Part shown: one piece after another, positions 1 to 9,914 of the stretch
Layout: each line of letters opens with the position of its first letter
Numbering within the stretch: the stretch's first letter is position 1
DNA from: an uncultured Clostridia bacterium
Lineage (GTDB): Bacteria > Bacillota > Clostridia > TANB77 > CAG-508
Direction of reading: 5' to 3'
DNA length: 64,000 nt
Assembly: GCA_949443285.1 (NCBI GenBank)
Contig: CASSLW010000003.1
Span: forward strand, 66,340 to 130,339
Program-made: the position numbers and the translations under genes
Notes under the pieces: model-generated
Told to the model about the DNA's origin: nothing
What the model saw: the letters and a program-made list of their open reading frames with translations, nothing else
The model's database searches: none

Positions 1-330
1 ATTTAAAGTAAATATAGAACCATTTTTATTATATTTGCCATCAAATGAATATTTTAAATATTTTAAATTATAACTATCTCTAAGGATGGGATAATTTATA
101 TTAGTATTTGATATTTTTATCCAACCAATAATATCCCTATTTCTTCCTTCTAATTTATCCCAATCTATTTTTTGTTCATCATCTTTTTGTATCGTTGTAT
201 CTTCAATTAAATTTTCTATATTTTCATTACTTTCTTTATATTGTATAAATTCTTTAGTTATTATATATACTGATATTACTAATGTTATAATGAATACAAC
301 TATAATAATTTGTGCAATTCGACTTTTTAT
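1..330 (-). CDS. class B sortase-like protein, N-terminal part (gene runs off the left window edge; start codon unclear)
   Basis: Minus-strand reading: ...KSRIAQIIIVVFIITLVISVYIITKEFIQYKESNENIENLIEDTTIQKDDEQKIDWDKLEGRNRDIIGWIKISNTNINYPILRDSYNLKYLKYSFDGKYNKNGSIFTLN; typical of the SrtB TM plus N-terminal domain (NxDIIGWIxIxxTxInYPI). Confidence 0.75.
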   Translation of the reverse strand, partial: MKSRIAQIIIVVFIITLVISVYIITKEFIQYKESNENIENLIEDTTIQKDDEQKIDWDKLEGRNRDIIGWIKISNTNINYPILRDSYNLKYLKYSFDGKYNKNGSIFTLN

Positions 331-446
331 AATCCATCACCCCCTCAACTGGCTGTATCATTTTTAATGTAAATAGAAAAACTATATATACGATTATAAT
401 TATAATGTGTTTTATTATCTTTTTAATTCTTCTCATATAGTCACCT

Positions 447-878
447 TTACTTTCTACAAAAAAAAGAATTAGCTTTGTAATCTCTAATTCTTTTCCTATC
501 TTTAAACTGTATATTAAATGTTTTTCTATATAAATCTGATATATCTATGAAACTTCTTGGATGTTCAATTACTTCACTTATTTGACTTGGATAAAAGTTT
601 CCATATACAATATCATAAATCCCCAATTGCAATGCTAATTTTGTTTCTTCTTGTTTTTGATTTTTTAATAATAAAATTATTCTCGTATTCAGTCTTTTTA
701 ATCTAAATAGAAATTCGTGTATATCTCCTTCAATTGCTTGTGGCGATATGATAACTGTTTGTCCTTCAAATGTATTGTTTTCAACTAAGTATTCGCTATA
801 ATGTGCTATTATAGAATCTCTTAAATTCATTTGAATTTCTTTATCAATTTCTTCAATTCCTGTACAAATTACTATCAT
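447..878 (-). CDS. conserved hypothetical protein of a conjugative-element module (start MIVICTGIEE, overlaps the M23 gene stop)
   Basis: ORF track; internal ATG at 878 overlaps the upstream stop (TAATG), suggesting translational coupling. Confidence 0.5.
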   Translation of the reverse strand: MIVICTGIEEIDKEIQMNLRDSIIAHYSEYLVENNTFEGQTVIISPQAIEGDIHEFLFRLKRLNTRIILLLKNQKQEETKLALQLGIYDIVYGNFYPSQISEVIEHPRSFIDISDLYRKTFNIQFKDRKRIRDYKANSFFCRK

Positions 879-1640
879 TAAATATTTCCCTCCTTTTTTA
901 ATATTTGTAATGGGTCTATTAACTCTCCATTTCTTCTTATCATAAAATGACAATGGCAACCTGTTGTAGCTCCATTGGTTGGATTTCCTTTGCTATCTTT
1001 ATATGGATTATTAGTTATACCATATACGTTAAGTGGTCCTACTTTTCCAATAATTTCTCCCTTTTTAACCGTTTTACCTACACTTACTATAAATTCTGGT
1101 GATGAATGACAATAAGAGAATTTATATTGTCCATCTAAGCTTTTTATTGTAATGGTATAACCATTAGCACCGCCCCAACCTACTGATACAACCTCGCCAT
1201 CCATTATAGAAACTAATTTTGTTCCTTCTGGTGCTGCTATATCTACTCCTGTATGAAAAACAGATGCTCCTGCGGTAGGTGCATTTCTTTTTCCAAATTG
1301 ACTAGTTATAGTATGTTGTCCGCTTCACAGGCCAATCTGTTTCTTCTGACATTTCTCCACTAGCAAATATTTTGTCTACAAAATCCCATGCACTTGTAAA
1401 AAACCCCTTTACTTCTTGCTTATCTTTTTCTTTCTCATATTCAGTATTGTAATATGCTAATTCTTTTTTCATATCTATCTTATCATCATTATCAAAAGCT
1501 ATATAAAGGATATCTGTTATGCTGGAAATAATAGCAATAAAAATAACCAATATAATTATTGGTATTATAAACGGTTTTACTGCAAAAAGTGCTATACTTA
1601 CTATTTTCTTTTTTATAATACTTTTAGTCATCGGCATCAT
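878..1640 (-). CDS. M23 family metallopeptidase with N-terminal TM segment; read through a +1 shift at CGG (1320-1322)
   Basis: 0-frame ...SEETDWPVK then CGG; skipping C gives GQHTITSQFGKRNAPTAGASVFHTGVDIAAPEGTKLVSIMDGEVVSVGWGGANGYT...GCHCHFMI, a classic M23/LytM domain. Confidence 0.85.
1320..1322 (-). other. candidate +1 frameshift site 1: GTG AAG C|GGA CAA
   Basis: In-frame CGG; the M23 domain continues in the +1 frame. Confidence 0.85.
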
Positions 1641-3125
1641 CTACTTCCAAAGTTATTATTTTGCCCTTTTCTTCTTCTTTGTTATCTTCTTGTCTAGTAT
1701 TGTTTACATTAGTTTGACTATATGTTCTTCTTGATGTATCATTTTTGGTGTTAGTATTAAAATTTCTTCCTTCAGCCATATACATACCAAAATTCATAAA
1801 TTCTTTTCCTACATTAAATGCCCTTTTTACACCACTTACACCATCTTTTTCTTTTACTTCATTTTGCATTTTATTATTTGTTGGATTATTGTTTATTGTG
1901 TTATTTTCAGTTGTGCTTGGAATATTTGTTATTGAATTAGTATTTTTATCTTCCATAATATTTTTGGAATAGCTTTCATAACTTACTCCACTAACTGGTT
2001 CACTTTCTGTATTATTAGCTTTATTTACAATTCTTGATATAATGTCTGGTTCTTTTGTACTATTTTCTGCATTATTTTCCTTAAATTGATATGCAATAGA
2101 TTTTATCGTACTTCCCATTGCAGCTCCCATTCCAATACCACGATTTGCTAATTCTTCATTATTAATTCCTGCTATTCTACTTACAAGATTTTGCATTGTA
2201 TTTTGCAGAGCATCTCCCAAAGGTAATATCATCATTCCCCATAATAAGCTAATTGCCCATCCAGCATTTGTTGGTAAAAATGTTAAATATATTAAAAATA
2301 AAAATGCATATACAAATTGCATAAAAGCATTTATTACAATTTGTCCAAACCATATACTAGATGCTATTGTTCTTTTGTTTATAATCCAAAATACTGCTAC
2401 TATTGGAGTAAATATTGTAAATACAATTAATGTAAATTGTCTTATTATAAACTTAATATTTATCTTTACAAATAAATAAGCAAATAATGCTATTACTACT
2501 GCTGTCGCTATTGCATTCCCTGTGTTAATACTTGTTAGCAATGAATTTCCTAGTAAATCATCTAAACTTCCATGAGCATTTGACACAAGCATTGCAACAA
2601 GATTATTATTTAGCATTAGCATAAATTTCACAAATATAGGTGCTACTAATATGGCTGTTGCTCCGAAAAATAATCTCATCAAGTTATCTTTTACATCATT
2701 TCTTTTATCTGGACTTATACCTGCTACGATCATTTTCCACGCTAAAATTATAATTGCTATCAATATTGGTCCACCTATAATTCCTGCAATAGTCCAATAC
2801 CAATTATTTATCATTTCCCAGTTTTCTTCTGTAAAAGGTGATAGATCTGTTTGATTATTTCCAAATATTAATTCATCATAGTTTTTAAATCCGAACTCCA
2901 AAAGTTTCACTTGTAGTTAAATCAAATACAGTTTCTGCTATTCCTCCGTATCATTTTTGCAATAATTTTTTCAAATAATCCACCATCATCTTTATCTATT
3001 GTTTCTTCAATTTCCGACTTTTTATCATCATCATCTAAAAATAAACTTGCTTGTACTGGATTCATAAAACTAAAAAAAATAAGTATTGTTACAAACATAC
3101 TTATCAAAACTCTTTTTATTTTCAC
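1624..3125 (-). CDS. VirB6/TrbL-like conjugal transfer membrane protein; needs two +1 shifts (2946-2948 and 2891-2893), ~499 aa
   Basis: Signal peptide ORF 2922-3125 + bridge GGIAETVFDLTTSETFGV + GFKNYDELIFGNNQTDLSPF... (1624-2910 frame); multiple TM segments; position between VirB4 and M23 genes. Confidence 0.8.
2891..2893 (-). other. candidate +1 frameshift site 3: GGA GTT C|GGA TTT (0-frame stop two codons later)
   Basis: CGG is in phase only after the first shift; the 0 frame reads CGG ATT TAA. Confidence 0.85.
2946..2948 (-). other. candidate +1 frameshift site 2: ATG ATA C|GGA GGA
   Basis: CGG is in phase with the start at 3125 ((3125-2948)/3=59). Confidence 0.85.
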
Positions 3126-3144
3126 TTACTTCACCACCTATCTT

Positions 3145-5019
3145 TTACGTTGTAATAAATTCACTTTCAAATTTCGTCATATCAATTTTTATTGCTCTTA
3201 TCTCTCCTCCTCTTATTAATATACATTCTCCTGGTCTTGCTTTTGTTAATATTTCTTTTGCACTTAATGGTAATTTAAAAAACTTCATTATCTCATCAAT
3301 ACTTCCTATTGATTGCTTTAATAATATTATAGTATCGCAACAATTTATTATTGCTTCAGCTTGTCTACTTTGTCTTAATTCTGACAAATTTTGTGTTGCT
3401 AAAATCATTGCTACTTTTTTCTTTCTTGCTCTTCTTGCTAAATTTTCTAAAAAGTCTGATGTTTCTTGATTCTTAAATAAATTCCATGCTTCATCTATTA
3501 CAACATATCTCTTGTTTCTTTCTTTTGTAGCCATATATTTATTAGTTATCCAAGTAGTTAAAACTAAACACACATAATATCGCATTATTTCATCTTTTAT
3601 TTCTGAAATATCAAAACATATTATCTGGTCATTTATTTTTAATGTACTTTGACAATCAAATATTCCGAGTGTATTTCCATTTAAAAAGTTACTTAACGTA
3701 CTTGCTAACTCTTTATTTTTTATCTTTTCTTTCATAACTCTATGAAAATCTGTTAGTGTTGGCATTTTCTTTTTAATATTTTCAAATGTAATTTTTCCTT
3801 TATGCTTTCCACCTTGTTTTTCATAAATTGAGTTTTTATCTTTTGTTATTTCCTTTTCTCTATATACTTCTCTTACAGCCTGTTCTATATCAGCTATTTC
3901 ATTTGGTTTTAATGTTCTATTTTCATATTTATTTATAATTCCATCCATAATAGCTCTAATTTCTGTTATTTTGCTATCTATATCTATAAAGCCATTATCT
4001 TCATCTATATCAATATCAAATAAATTTATGCCTACTGGTATTGTTTGTCTAATCTTTATAGTTCTTCCACCTAACTTTTCTGTTTGTGCTACATATTCCC
4101 CTTCAATATCTAATATAGATGATCTTCTATTAATCAATGCTGTTCTGCCTATTATAGTTTTAACTGTTACGGATTTTCCAGCTCCTGGTACTCCAAATAT
4201 CGCAATATTGGCATTTGCTAGTCCTTCAGTAAATGTTTCTAGATTCATTGGAAGTCCTGTAAATAAATCTCTTCCTAAATAGATTCCTTCTCTTATACTA
4301 GACTTTGTTCGAGCTATTGGAAACATTGCTGCTAATCCTGCTGTTGTCATATTTCTATCATTATCCTTTATTATATTGTTATTTAGTGGTAATGTTTCTT
4401 TTAGTGCATCTAATTGTTTAAAGTATAACGGTCTTACTTCACATGATTTATTTGCAAACTCATCTCTTAATAGTTTACTTTTTTCATTTAGTTCTTCAAG
4501 ACTTTTAGCATTTACTCTTAAAGTAATTTTTATAAAGAATAGTTTATCATTATTTATTTGTATATTTCTTCTCATTTCTTCAAATGCTTGTATATTTTCT
4601 TCAAGCCTATGTAATTCTTCAATATTACCTTGCTTTTCAAATAAAAGATAATCTGACTGTAATTTTGTTACTTTGTGTGTTAAGTATTTTATTACATTTC
4701 TTTCATCTGAAACCTGTACTTGTGTCGAAATATCAACATCTCCAATAGTGTTTAAAATATTGTCTAACCACCCAATTTCTATATAGTTAGGATAAAACAT
4801 TAATGTAAAAATTCTAGCATATTTGTCATCTCCCATATAAATATAGTCTCTCTTTTCTTGTATTACTTCTGGAGCAAGCAATGAAATTAATTGTGGTTGA
4901 TTATCAAAGAAATTTTCTTCTTTAATTTTTTTTCTTCTTTTATATGGCTTTATCTTATTTTCTTTTGCTTGTTTTTTCTTCTTATATGGTTTAATTTTTC
5001 TTTCTCTTAGCTGTAACAT
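3145..5019 (-). CDS. virB4: VirB4/TraE-family conjugation ATPase
   Basis: Walker A GVPGAGKSVTVK, Walker B YVVIDEAWNLF, ATQNLSEL motif. Confidence 0.92.
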   Translation of the reverse strand: MLQLRERKIKPYKKKKQAKENKIKPYKRRKKIKEENFFDNQPQLISLLAPEVIQEKRDYIYMGDDKYARIFTLMFYPNYIEIGWLDNILNTIGDVDISTQVQVSDERNVIKYLTHKVTKLQSDYLLFEKQGNIEELHRLEENIQAFEEMRRNIQINNDKLFFIKITLRVNAKSLEELNEKSKLLRDEFANKSCEVRPLYFKQLDALKETLPLNNNIIKDNDRNMTTAGLAAMFPIARTKSSIREGIYLGRDLFTGLPMNLETFTEGLANANIAIFGVPGAGKSVTVKTIIGRTALINRRSSILDIEGEYVAQTEKLGGRTIKIRQTIPVGINLFDIDIDEDNGFIDIDSKITEIRAIMDGIINKYENRTLKPNEIADIEQAVREVYREKEITKDKNSIYEKQGGKHKGKITFENIKKKMPTLTDFHRVMKEKIKNKELASTLSNFLNGNTLGIFDCQSTLKINDQIICFDISEIKDEIMRYYVCLVLTTWITNKYMATKERNKRYVVIDEAWNLFKNQETSDFLENLARRARKKKVAMILATQNLSELRQSRQAEAIINCCDTIILLKQSIGSIDEIMKFFKLPLSAKEILTKARPGECILIRGGEIRAIKIDMTKFESEFITT

Positions 5020-5695
5020 ATAGGTCGAATCCTCCCTTCTGTTGAATTTCTGCTACTTTATTGATATTTCCTTTGTGTAACTGCTCATATATTAGTTCTA
5101 CAATTTCTCTATCATTTAAAATTCTTGTACTAACTTTTATATTAAGCAAATGATATCTTAATAGCTGATAAAATTCTTTTAATTCTATTTCAGCTACTTT
5201 TTTGCTGTTAAAGGAAGATATTACCATATAATTTTTTCTTTCAAATAAATTTTGATTTTCTTGTAAATGTTCTAAATGTGCTACTATTTGTCTAGCATAT
5301 TCTTTTACATTAGTATTTGCATTCATTGTATTTAATTTTATTTCTTCTAACATATCTCCAAGTTCAATTTGTTTCTTTATCTCTAAAAACTGTATTGGAA
5401 ACTTAAGCATTTGTGATATACTAATTAGCTCTCTATCTACATTTGCCTTTTCTCCATCATGTAATAATCCGTATTCTATGCTTTCTAATTCAACTATAAT
5501 AGAATGTTGATTTTTATTAATTGTAATTACTTGATTATTTAATACATCAATTCCCCATAAATTACTAAGTTTCTTCTTTCCTTTTCTTATATCTATATGA
5601 TTAATTTCTTGTAAATTATTTTTCTTTTTTGTGTATATTAGAGTTCCTATCATAAAGATAATCCCTGATAATATAAAGATAAATGCAACTATCAT
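4991..5695 (-). CDS. conjugation-module protein with N-terminal TM, overlapping virB4
   Basis: ORF track; operonic position. Confidence 0.55.
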   Translation of the reverse strand: MIVAFIFILSGIIFMIGTLIYTKKKNNLQEINHIDIRKGKKKLSNLWGIDVLNNQVITINKNQHSIIVELESIEYGLLHDGEKANVDRELISISQMLKFPIQFLEIKKQIELGDMLEEIKLNTMNANTNVKEYARQIVAHLEHLQENQNLFERKNYMVISSFNSKKVAEIELKEFYQLLRYHLLNIKVSTRILNDREIVELIYEQLHKGNINKVAEIQQKGGFDLYVTAKRKKN

Positions 5696-5701
5696 TTTTT
5701 C

Positions 5702-5983
5702 CTACCTTTCAAATATAAAAATTTTCTTTCTACATATGTATTTTAAAATATTAAAAAAGTATTTATCTGCATATATATTTCCTATCTTTAAGAAAGCAAA
5801 TGTCATAAATATTCCAACAATGCAAAAAAATATGATTATTTTAATTACTGTTGCTATATGAATAAATAATACTCCTATTGATATTGCACTTGCTATCATA
5901 TATAACATTTGTCGTAATGATAAGTATCCGCCAAATACTTTTTCTTCGTGTATGAAGTCAAATGGTACTTTGTATAAACTCAT
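5702..5983 (-). CDS. PrgI-family-like small membrane protein
   Basis: 93 aa, MSLYKVPFDFIHEEKVFGGYLSLRQMLY plus two TM segments, directly upstream of the virB4 block. Confidence 0.65.
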   Translation of the reverse strand: MSLYKVPFDFIHEEKVFGGYLSLRQMLYMIASAISIGVLFIHIATVIKIIIFFCIVGIFMTFAFLKIGNIYADKYFFNILKYICRKKIFIFER

Positions 5984-5995
5984 ATTGTTTACCTC

Positions 5996-6398
5996 CTATC
6001 CATTTGTACTTCCACCTGTAATCAATGCACCACCACCATTAGTCGCTATGCTTAATATAATTCCTGAAACTATTAAAGATAATCCCAGTAGCATCGTACC
6101 AGCACATACCCAGGCTAATGAACCTATTGATTCGCTTCTTTTATTAGCATTGTTTGAGTTTACTATCATTTTTAGTGCAATAATTACAATACTTACAAAT
6201 ACTAAAATCCCACCGGATTGGCATTGCTAACTTAATTACAGCATTTTTTATATTTTCTGTAGCTTGATTAACTTCTGCTGTACTAATACTGCCTTCCGCT
6301 GCAAATACTTTTGCTGGTAGTAGCATTAAAGTTGTTGGCAATATCCAAATTCTATTTTTTATCTTATAATATATCTTCTTTAATCTTTCTTTTTTCAC
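5996..6398 (-). CDS. VirB2/TrbC-like pilin-type membrane protein read through a +1 shift at CGG (6213-6215)
   Basis: 0-frame signal peptide and ...AVIKLAMPI then CGG; +1 frame GGILVFVSIVIIALKMIVNSNNANKRSESIGSLAWVCAGTMLLGLSLIVSGIILSIATNGGGALITGGSTNG, ending just before the RBS of the PrgI-like gene. Confidence 0.75.
6213..6215 (-). other. candidate +1 frameshift site 4: CCA ATC C|GGT GGG
   Basis: (6398-6215)/3=61, in phase; +1 ORF restores two TM helices. Confidence 0.82.
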
Positions 6399-6430
6399 TT
6401 TTACGTCCTCCTTAATTTTATTTTTTAACT

Positions 6431-6682
6431 TTAAAATATTTTGAATAATGTCGGTACTATTAACACTAAAACTATTAGTAATAAAGTTATTCCAAAATTT
6501 TTCATTCCAAACTTTATTGCTTTTTCTGATTTTTTCTTAGCTCCAAATAGCCATATTAATAAACTTAATATAATCCATATTGTCAAAATACTAATTGTTA
6601 CTGTAAAACTTATTTTCATGATGTTTTGAAACATTAAATCTAGTCCACCTGTTAAATTTTTTATGTTATATGTTTGTATCAT
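6431..6682 (-). CDS. small membrane protein of the conjugation module
   Basis: ORF track; two TM segments. Confidence 0.55.
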   Translation of the reverse strand: MIQTYNIKNLTGGLDLMFQNIMKISFTVTISILTIWIILSLLIWLFGAKKKSEKAIKFGMKNFGITLLLIVLVLIVPTLFKIF

Positions 6683-6717
6683 CTGCCACCTCCTATTTTT
6701 TATAATAAAAAAAAGAC

Positions 6718-7482
6718 TTAGCTTTGTTCTAAATCTCTAATTAAACTTATATAGTAATATTCGAAAAAATTATTAATTTCTTTTATCGTTCCTTTATATT
6801 CAATTTCTTTGCTTTTGCAATTATCATAAAGAAATATTAGTTTTTCTCTTTTTACTTTTTTTAATAATTGTCTTTTGTTACTTACAAATAATTCTTTTAA
6901 AGAATATATAATTATTTTTACTTTTTCTATGTTTTCTTTTTTATATATTTTTAATAACTCTTCTGTATAGTTAAACTCTAATCTTTCCAATAGATTACAA
7001 AAATTAATTTCTTCATCCTTAGTAAATTGTTCTGGATTCTGCTTTCTTCTTTTTATAATATAATCAAAGAATCTATCTATTTTATTATTTATATTATTAT
7101 CTTTAGCAATTCTGCTTATAGTGTATAAGCACTCCTGCTCATAGGGGTATTGTTTGTTTTGCTTATAGGTATAAGGTATAATATCCCTATGTATGTCATT
7201 TATATATATTCTTCTTTCAATTATTTGATTTCTTTCATCTTTTATAATCTCTACTTTTACAAATCCTAAACTTTCCAAATGGCTTATCCATCTTGATATT
7301 GTACCAGGTATTACCTGATACAGTTCTGCAAAGTATTTATTAGTAGCAAAACAGTATCCTTCTTTTCCTGATAATGCTGTTATTTCTCCATATAATAATC
7401 TTTCAGGATATTTTAATTCTTCGCAATATCTTACTTCACTTGGAATTATTGCATAATATGCTGGTCTGTTGTCTTCTATCAC
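6718..7482 (-). CDS. helix-turn-helix (replication-initiator/DnaD-like) protein
   Basis: N-terminal PSEVRYCEELKYPERLLYGEITALSGKEGYCFATNKYFAELYQVIPGTISRWISHLESLGFV winged-helix pattern. Confidence 0.7.
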   Translation of the reverse strand: MIEDNRPAYYAIIPSEVRYCEELKYPERLLYGEITALSGKEGYCFATNKYFAELYQVIPGTISRWISHLESLGFVKVEIIKDERNQIIERRIYINDIHRDIIPYTYKQNKQYPYEQECLYTISRIAKDNNINNKIDRFFDYIIKRRKQNPEQFTKDEEINFCNLLERLEFNYTEELLKIYKKENIEKVKIIIYSLKELFVSNKRQLLKKVKREKLIFLYDNCKSKEIEYKGTIKEINNFFEYYYISLIRDLEQS

Positions 7483-7507
7483 ATTCTATACCATCTCCTT
7501 TTCCCAT

Positions 7508-7536
7508 AAAAAAAAGATAGTTACCTATCTTTTTTT
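7508..7536. terminator. hairpin terminator aaaagatag-ttac-ctatctttttt
   Basis: Inverted repeat followed by a T-run. Confidence 0.6.
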
Positions 7537-7575
7537 ATATGTATCCATTAAATCACACAGACTAATTTTTTTATT

Positions 7576-7743
7576 TCATATCTGTAAAGCCAGTGTATGT
7601 AAGCTTTCATTGATTATTCGCAATTGTTCCAATGTTGTTTCAAGTGGGTCGCCTTCTTTAATTCGTAATGTTTTTCTTATTTCTTTTGGGATAACAACTC
7701 TTCCTAAATCATCTATTCTTCTTACAACTCCTGTTGCTTTCAT
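7576..7743 (-). CDS. short AbrB/SpoVT-like swapped-hairpin protein (55 aa, below the ORF-track cutoff)
   Basis: MKATGVVRRIDDLGRVVIPKEIRKTLRIKEGDPLETTLEQLRIINESLHTLALQI; canonical AbrB N-terminal signature. Confidence 0.8.
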   Translation of the reverse strand: MKATGVVRRIDDLGRVVIPKEIRKTLRIKEGDPLETTLEQLRIINESLHTLALQI

Positions 7744-7887
7744 AATTTTCCTCCTTTATAAATTTATGTCTACTTTTATTATTGCAAATAAGGAAAAAAT
7801 TATTCATTTTTTCTAAATTTATCTTTAAAAGATTTTCTTATAAAAAATGAGCCTACATTATTAAATAAATTTGGCTCATTTGTATAT

Positions 7888-9880
7888 TTAATTTTGTTCA
7901 ACAGTTTCTTCCGCTTCTTCCTTTTTAGGCAAGAAACTAATTTTATATTTTGATAGAATATACTCTAAGCTTTTTGAAAAGTCTTTAAGCATAACAATCT
8001 TTATTGTAGTACCTTTGCCTTTTAGATAATCATCAACAATTTGTTTTAATTGTTTAATATTCTTCATTTCTGGTTCAATTTTCTTAGGATATTTATCAGC
8101 TCTATTTTCTAGTTTTTCTTTCAATAAAACTATATCTTCATTGCTAGCACAAGAAATCCTTTGGAATAATTGGAATGGGTCATAATATTTAAAAATTGGA
8201 ATTTCCATACAATCTCTATCAAATTTTTCAAAGAATTGTTCCATTCTCATTGGTATGCATTTCATTATTTCTTCAGCTTTTTCTGTGTACATTTTATCTA
8301 GTAATTGGGTATTTAGAATATTAAAATGTTTTAGAATTTCGTCCATATCTTCTGCCACTTCTTCAATTGCTATTTTTCCAAGTTCTTCTTTTACATTGGC
8401 ACAATATGTTGAAGACAATGCTGCCATGTTCATTCCTGTAAAGAATATATTTTTTAATGTTTTTAGGTCATATTCTATTAAACCTTTTCTAGAAAAGTAA
8501 CTAAAGTACGCAAATAATTTTACAGTATCTATTAAATTAACTTTTCCTTCTTTTACATCTTCTATTACTTCTTTTATAACACCATCAAATTGGTCGTCAG
8601 AAATTTTCCAATATTCTTCTGTTAGTAATCTTCTGTACCCCGGCAAGTTTTCTGTATCAACTGTGCTAATTATTGCTTCCATATTTTCTTTAAATATTTT
8701 CATATCAAATATACGTGTTCTAATGTAATATTCAATGAATTTGAAAAATCTATATTCTGATTTAAAGTTGTAATAATAGTTGCTATCAAATTCTTTAATA
8801 TAGAATTGTCTGTTATCCATTAAAATCCTTGAAGATACTAATATTGATTTGTATTCTTCATTATCTTTAATATTAACAAATTTGTCCTTTGTGATTTTTC
8901 CTGCTTTTATTTCAAACGAAATTGCTATTGTGAATATAAGCATTGTTTGCATTACTCTGTGGTTTATATTGGGATATGATTTGTTGACCATTTCGTATAT
9001 TTTTTTGAAGTCATTTAATGCGTGTTTTAAAATTCTTAAGTTTCTTGTTCCACTTTTGTTAAATGTTGATATTATTAATCCTGTGTTTTCTCTTAAAAAT
9101 CTTATTAAATCTGGATTGTTTTCATATCTCATTAAAATTCCATTTATAATGTAGTCAAATTTTGGTGCATACTCAAAAGTTTCACCTATTAGCTTTTCTT
9201 TTATTCTTTCATAATCATTTGCTTTATCAAAAACATGCTCAATTTTATCTTGAATTTTTTCTACCATTGGTTTGTCACTTTTGTTTAATTCATCTTGTTT
9301 GTCCAACAAGTAAGTTGCTATAAAAGTTTTCATTTCAAGATTTGAACTTTTTAGTTTTGTTGATAGTTCTTTTTCATTACATATTATTATTGTTTTTATA
9401 TGGTCATGCTCAACAAAGTTGTTGATATATCCTAAAATGTCTATAACATCTACATTTGCTCTCTCTAAGTCGTCAAAACAAAGAACTTTGTCATTTGTCG
9501 AGAAAAATTCTCCATAATCTACTTTGCTTCCGTTCTCCGTTACTCCAAAGAAGTTGGCCATATCAATTCCTGTTTTTGCATATTCCGGAATTGTTGATTG
9601 TCCATTTGCATCCATGAATTTTCTTAAGTTTTTGTCCATAAGTTGTGTTGTTTCTATAAATATTTTTTTGCTTATTTCTTCTAGGTTTGATATTCCATAT
9701 AGTGACATATATATTGTGGTGTATCTCTTGCCATTTAATTGCATAGATTCTATTTTTTTTCTGATTTTATTGTTCCAAAAGTGGGTTTTTCCGAGAGCCC
9801 CATTCACCATTTATCATGATTGCATAATCTGTATAATCTGACCTTACATAGTCTAATATACTTTCGACTAAATCTTCCAT
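7888..9880 (-). CDS. KAP-family-like P-loop NTPase read through a +1 shift at CGG (9791-9793); true start at 9880
   Basis: MEDLVESILDYVRSDYTDYAIMINGEWGS|C|GKTHFWNNKIRKKIES...; Walker A GEWGSGKTHF restored by the shift; Walker B VLCFDDLERA. Confidence 0.88.
9791..9793 (-). other. candidate +1 frameshift site 5 inside Walker A: GGC TCT C|GGA AAA ACC
   Basis: The shifted Gly is the invariant Gly of the GK[ST] P-loop. Confidence 0.93.
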
Positions 9881-9914
9881 TTTATTTCCTCCTTTGTTAT
9901 GTTTGTGTAATTCT

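Noticed and set aside
7469-7816. Plus-strand 115-aa ORF
   Set aside because: Antisense to a clear AbrB-like gene on the minus strand.
8640-8642. CGG trinucleotides within CCG GGG, CCG GAA, NNC GGN etc.
   Set aside because: Out of phase; they show CGG DNA is tolerated and are not shift candidates.
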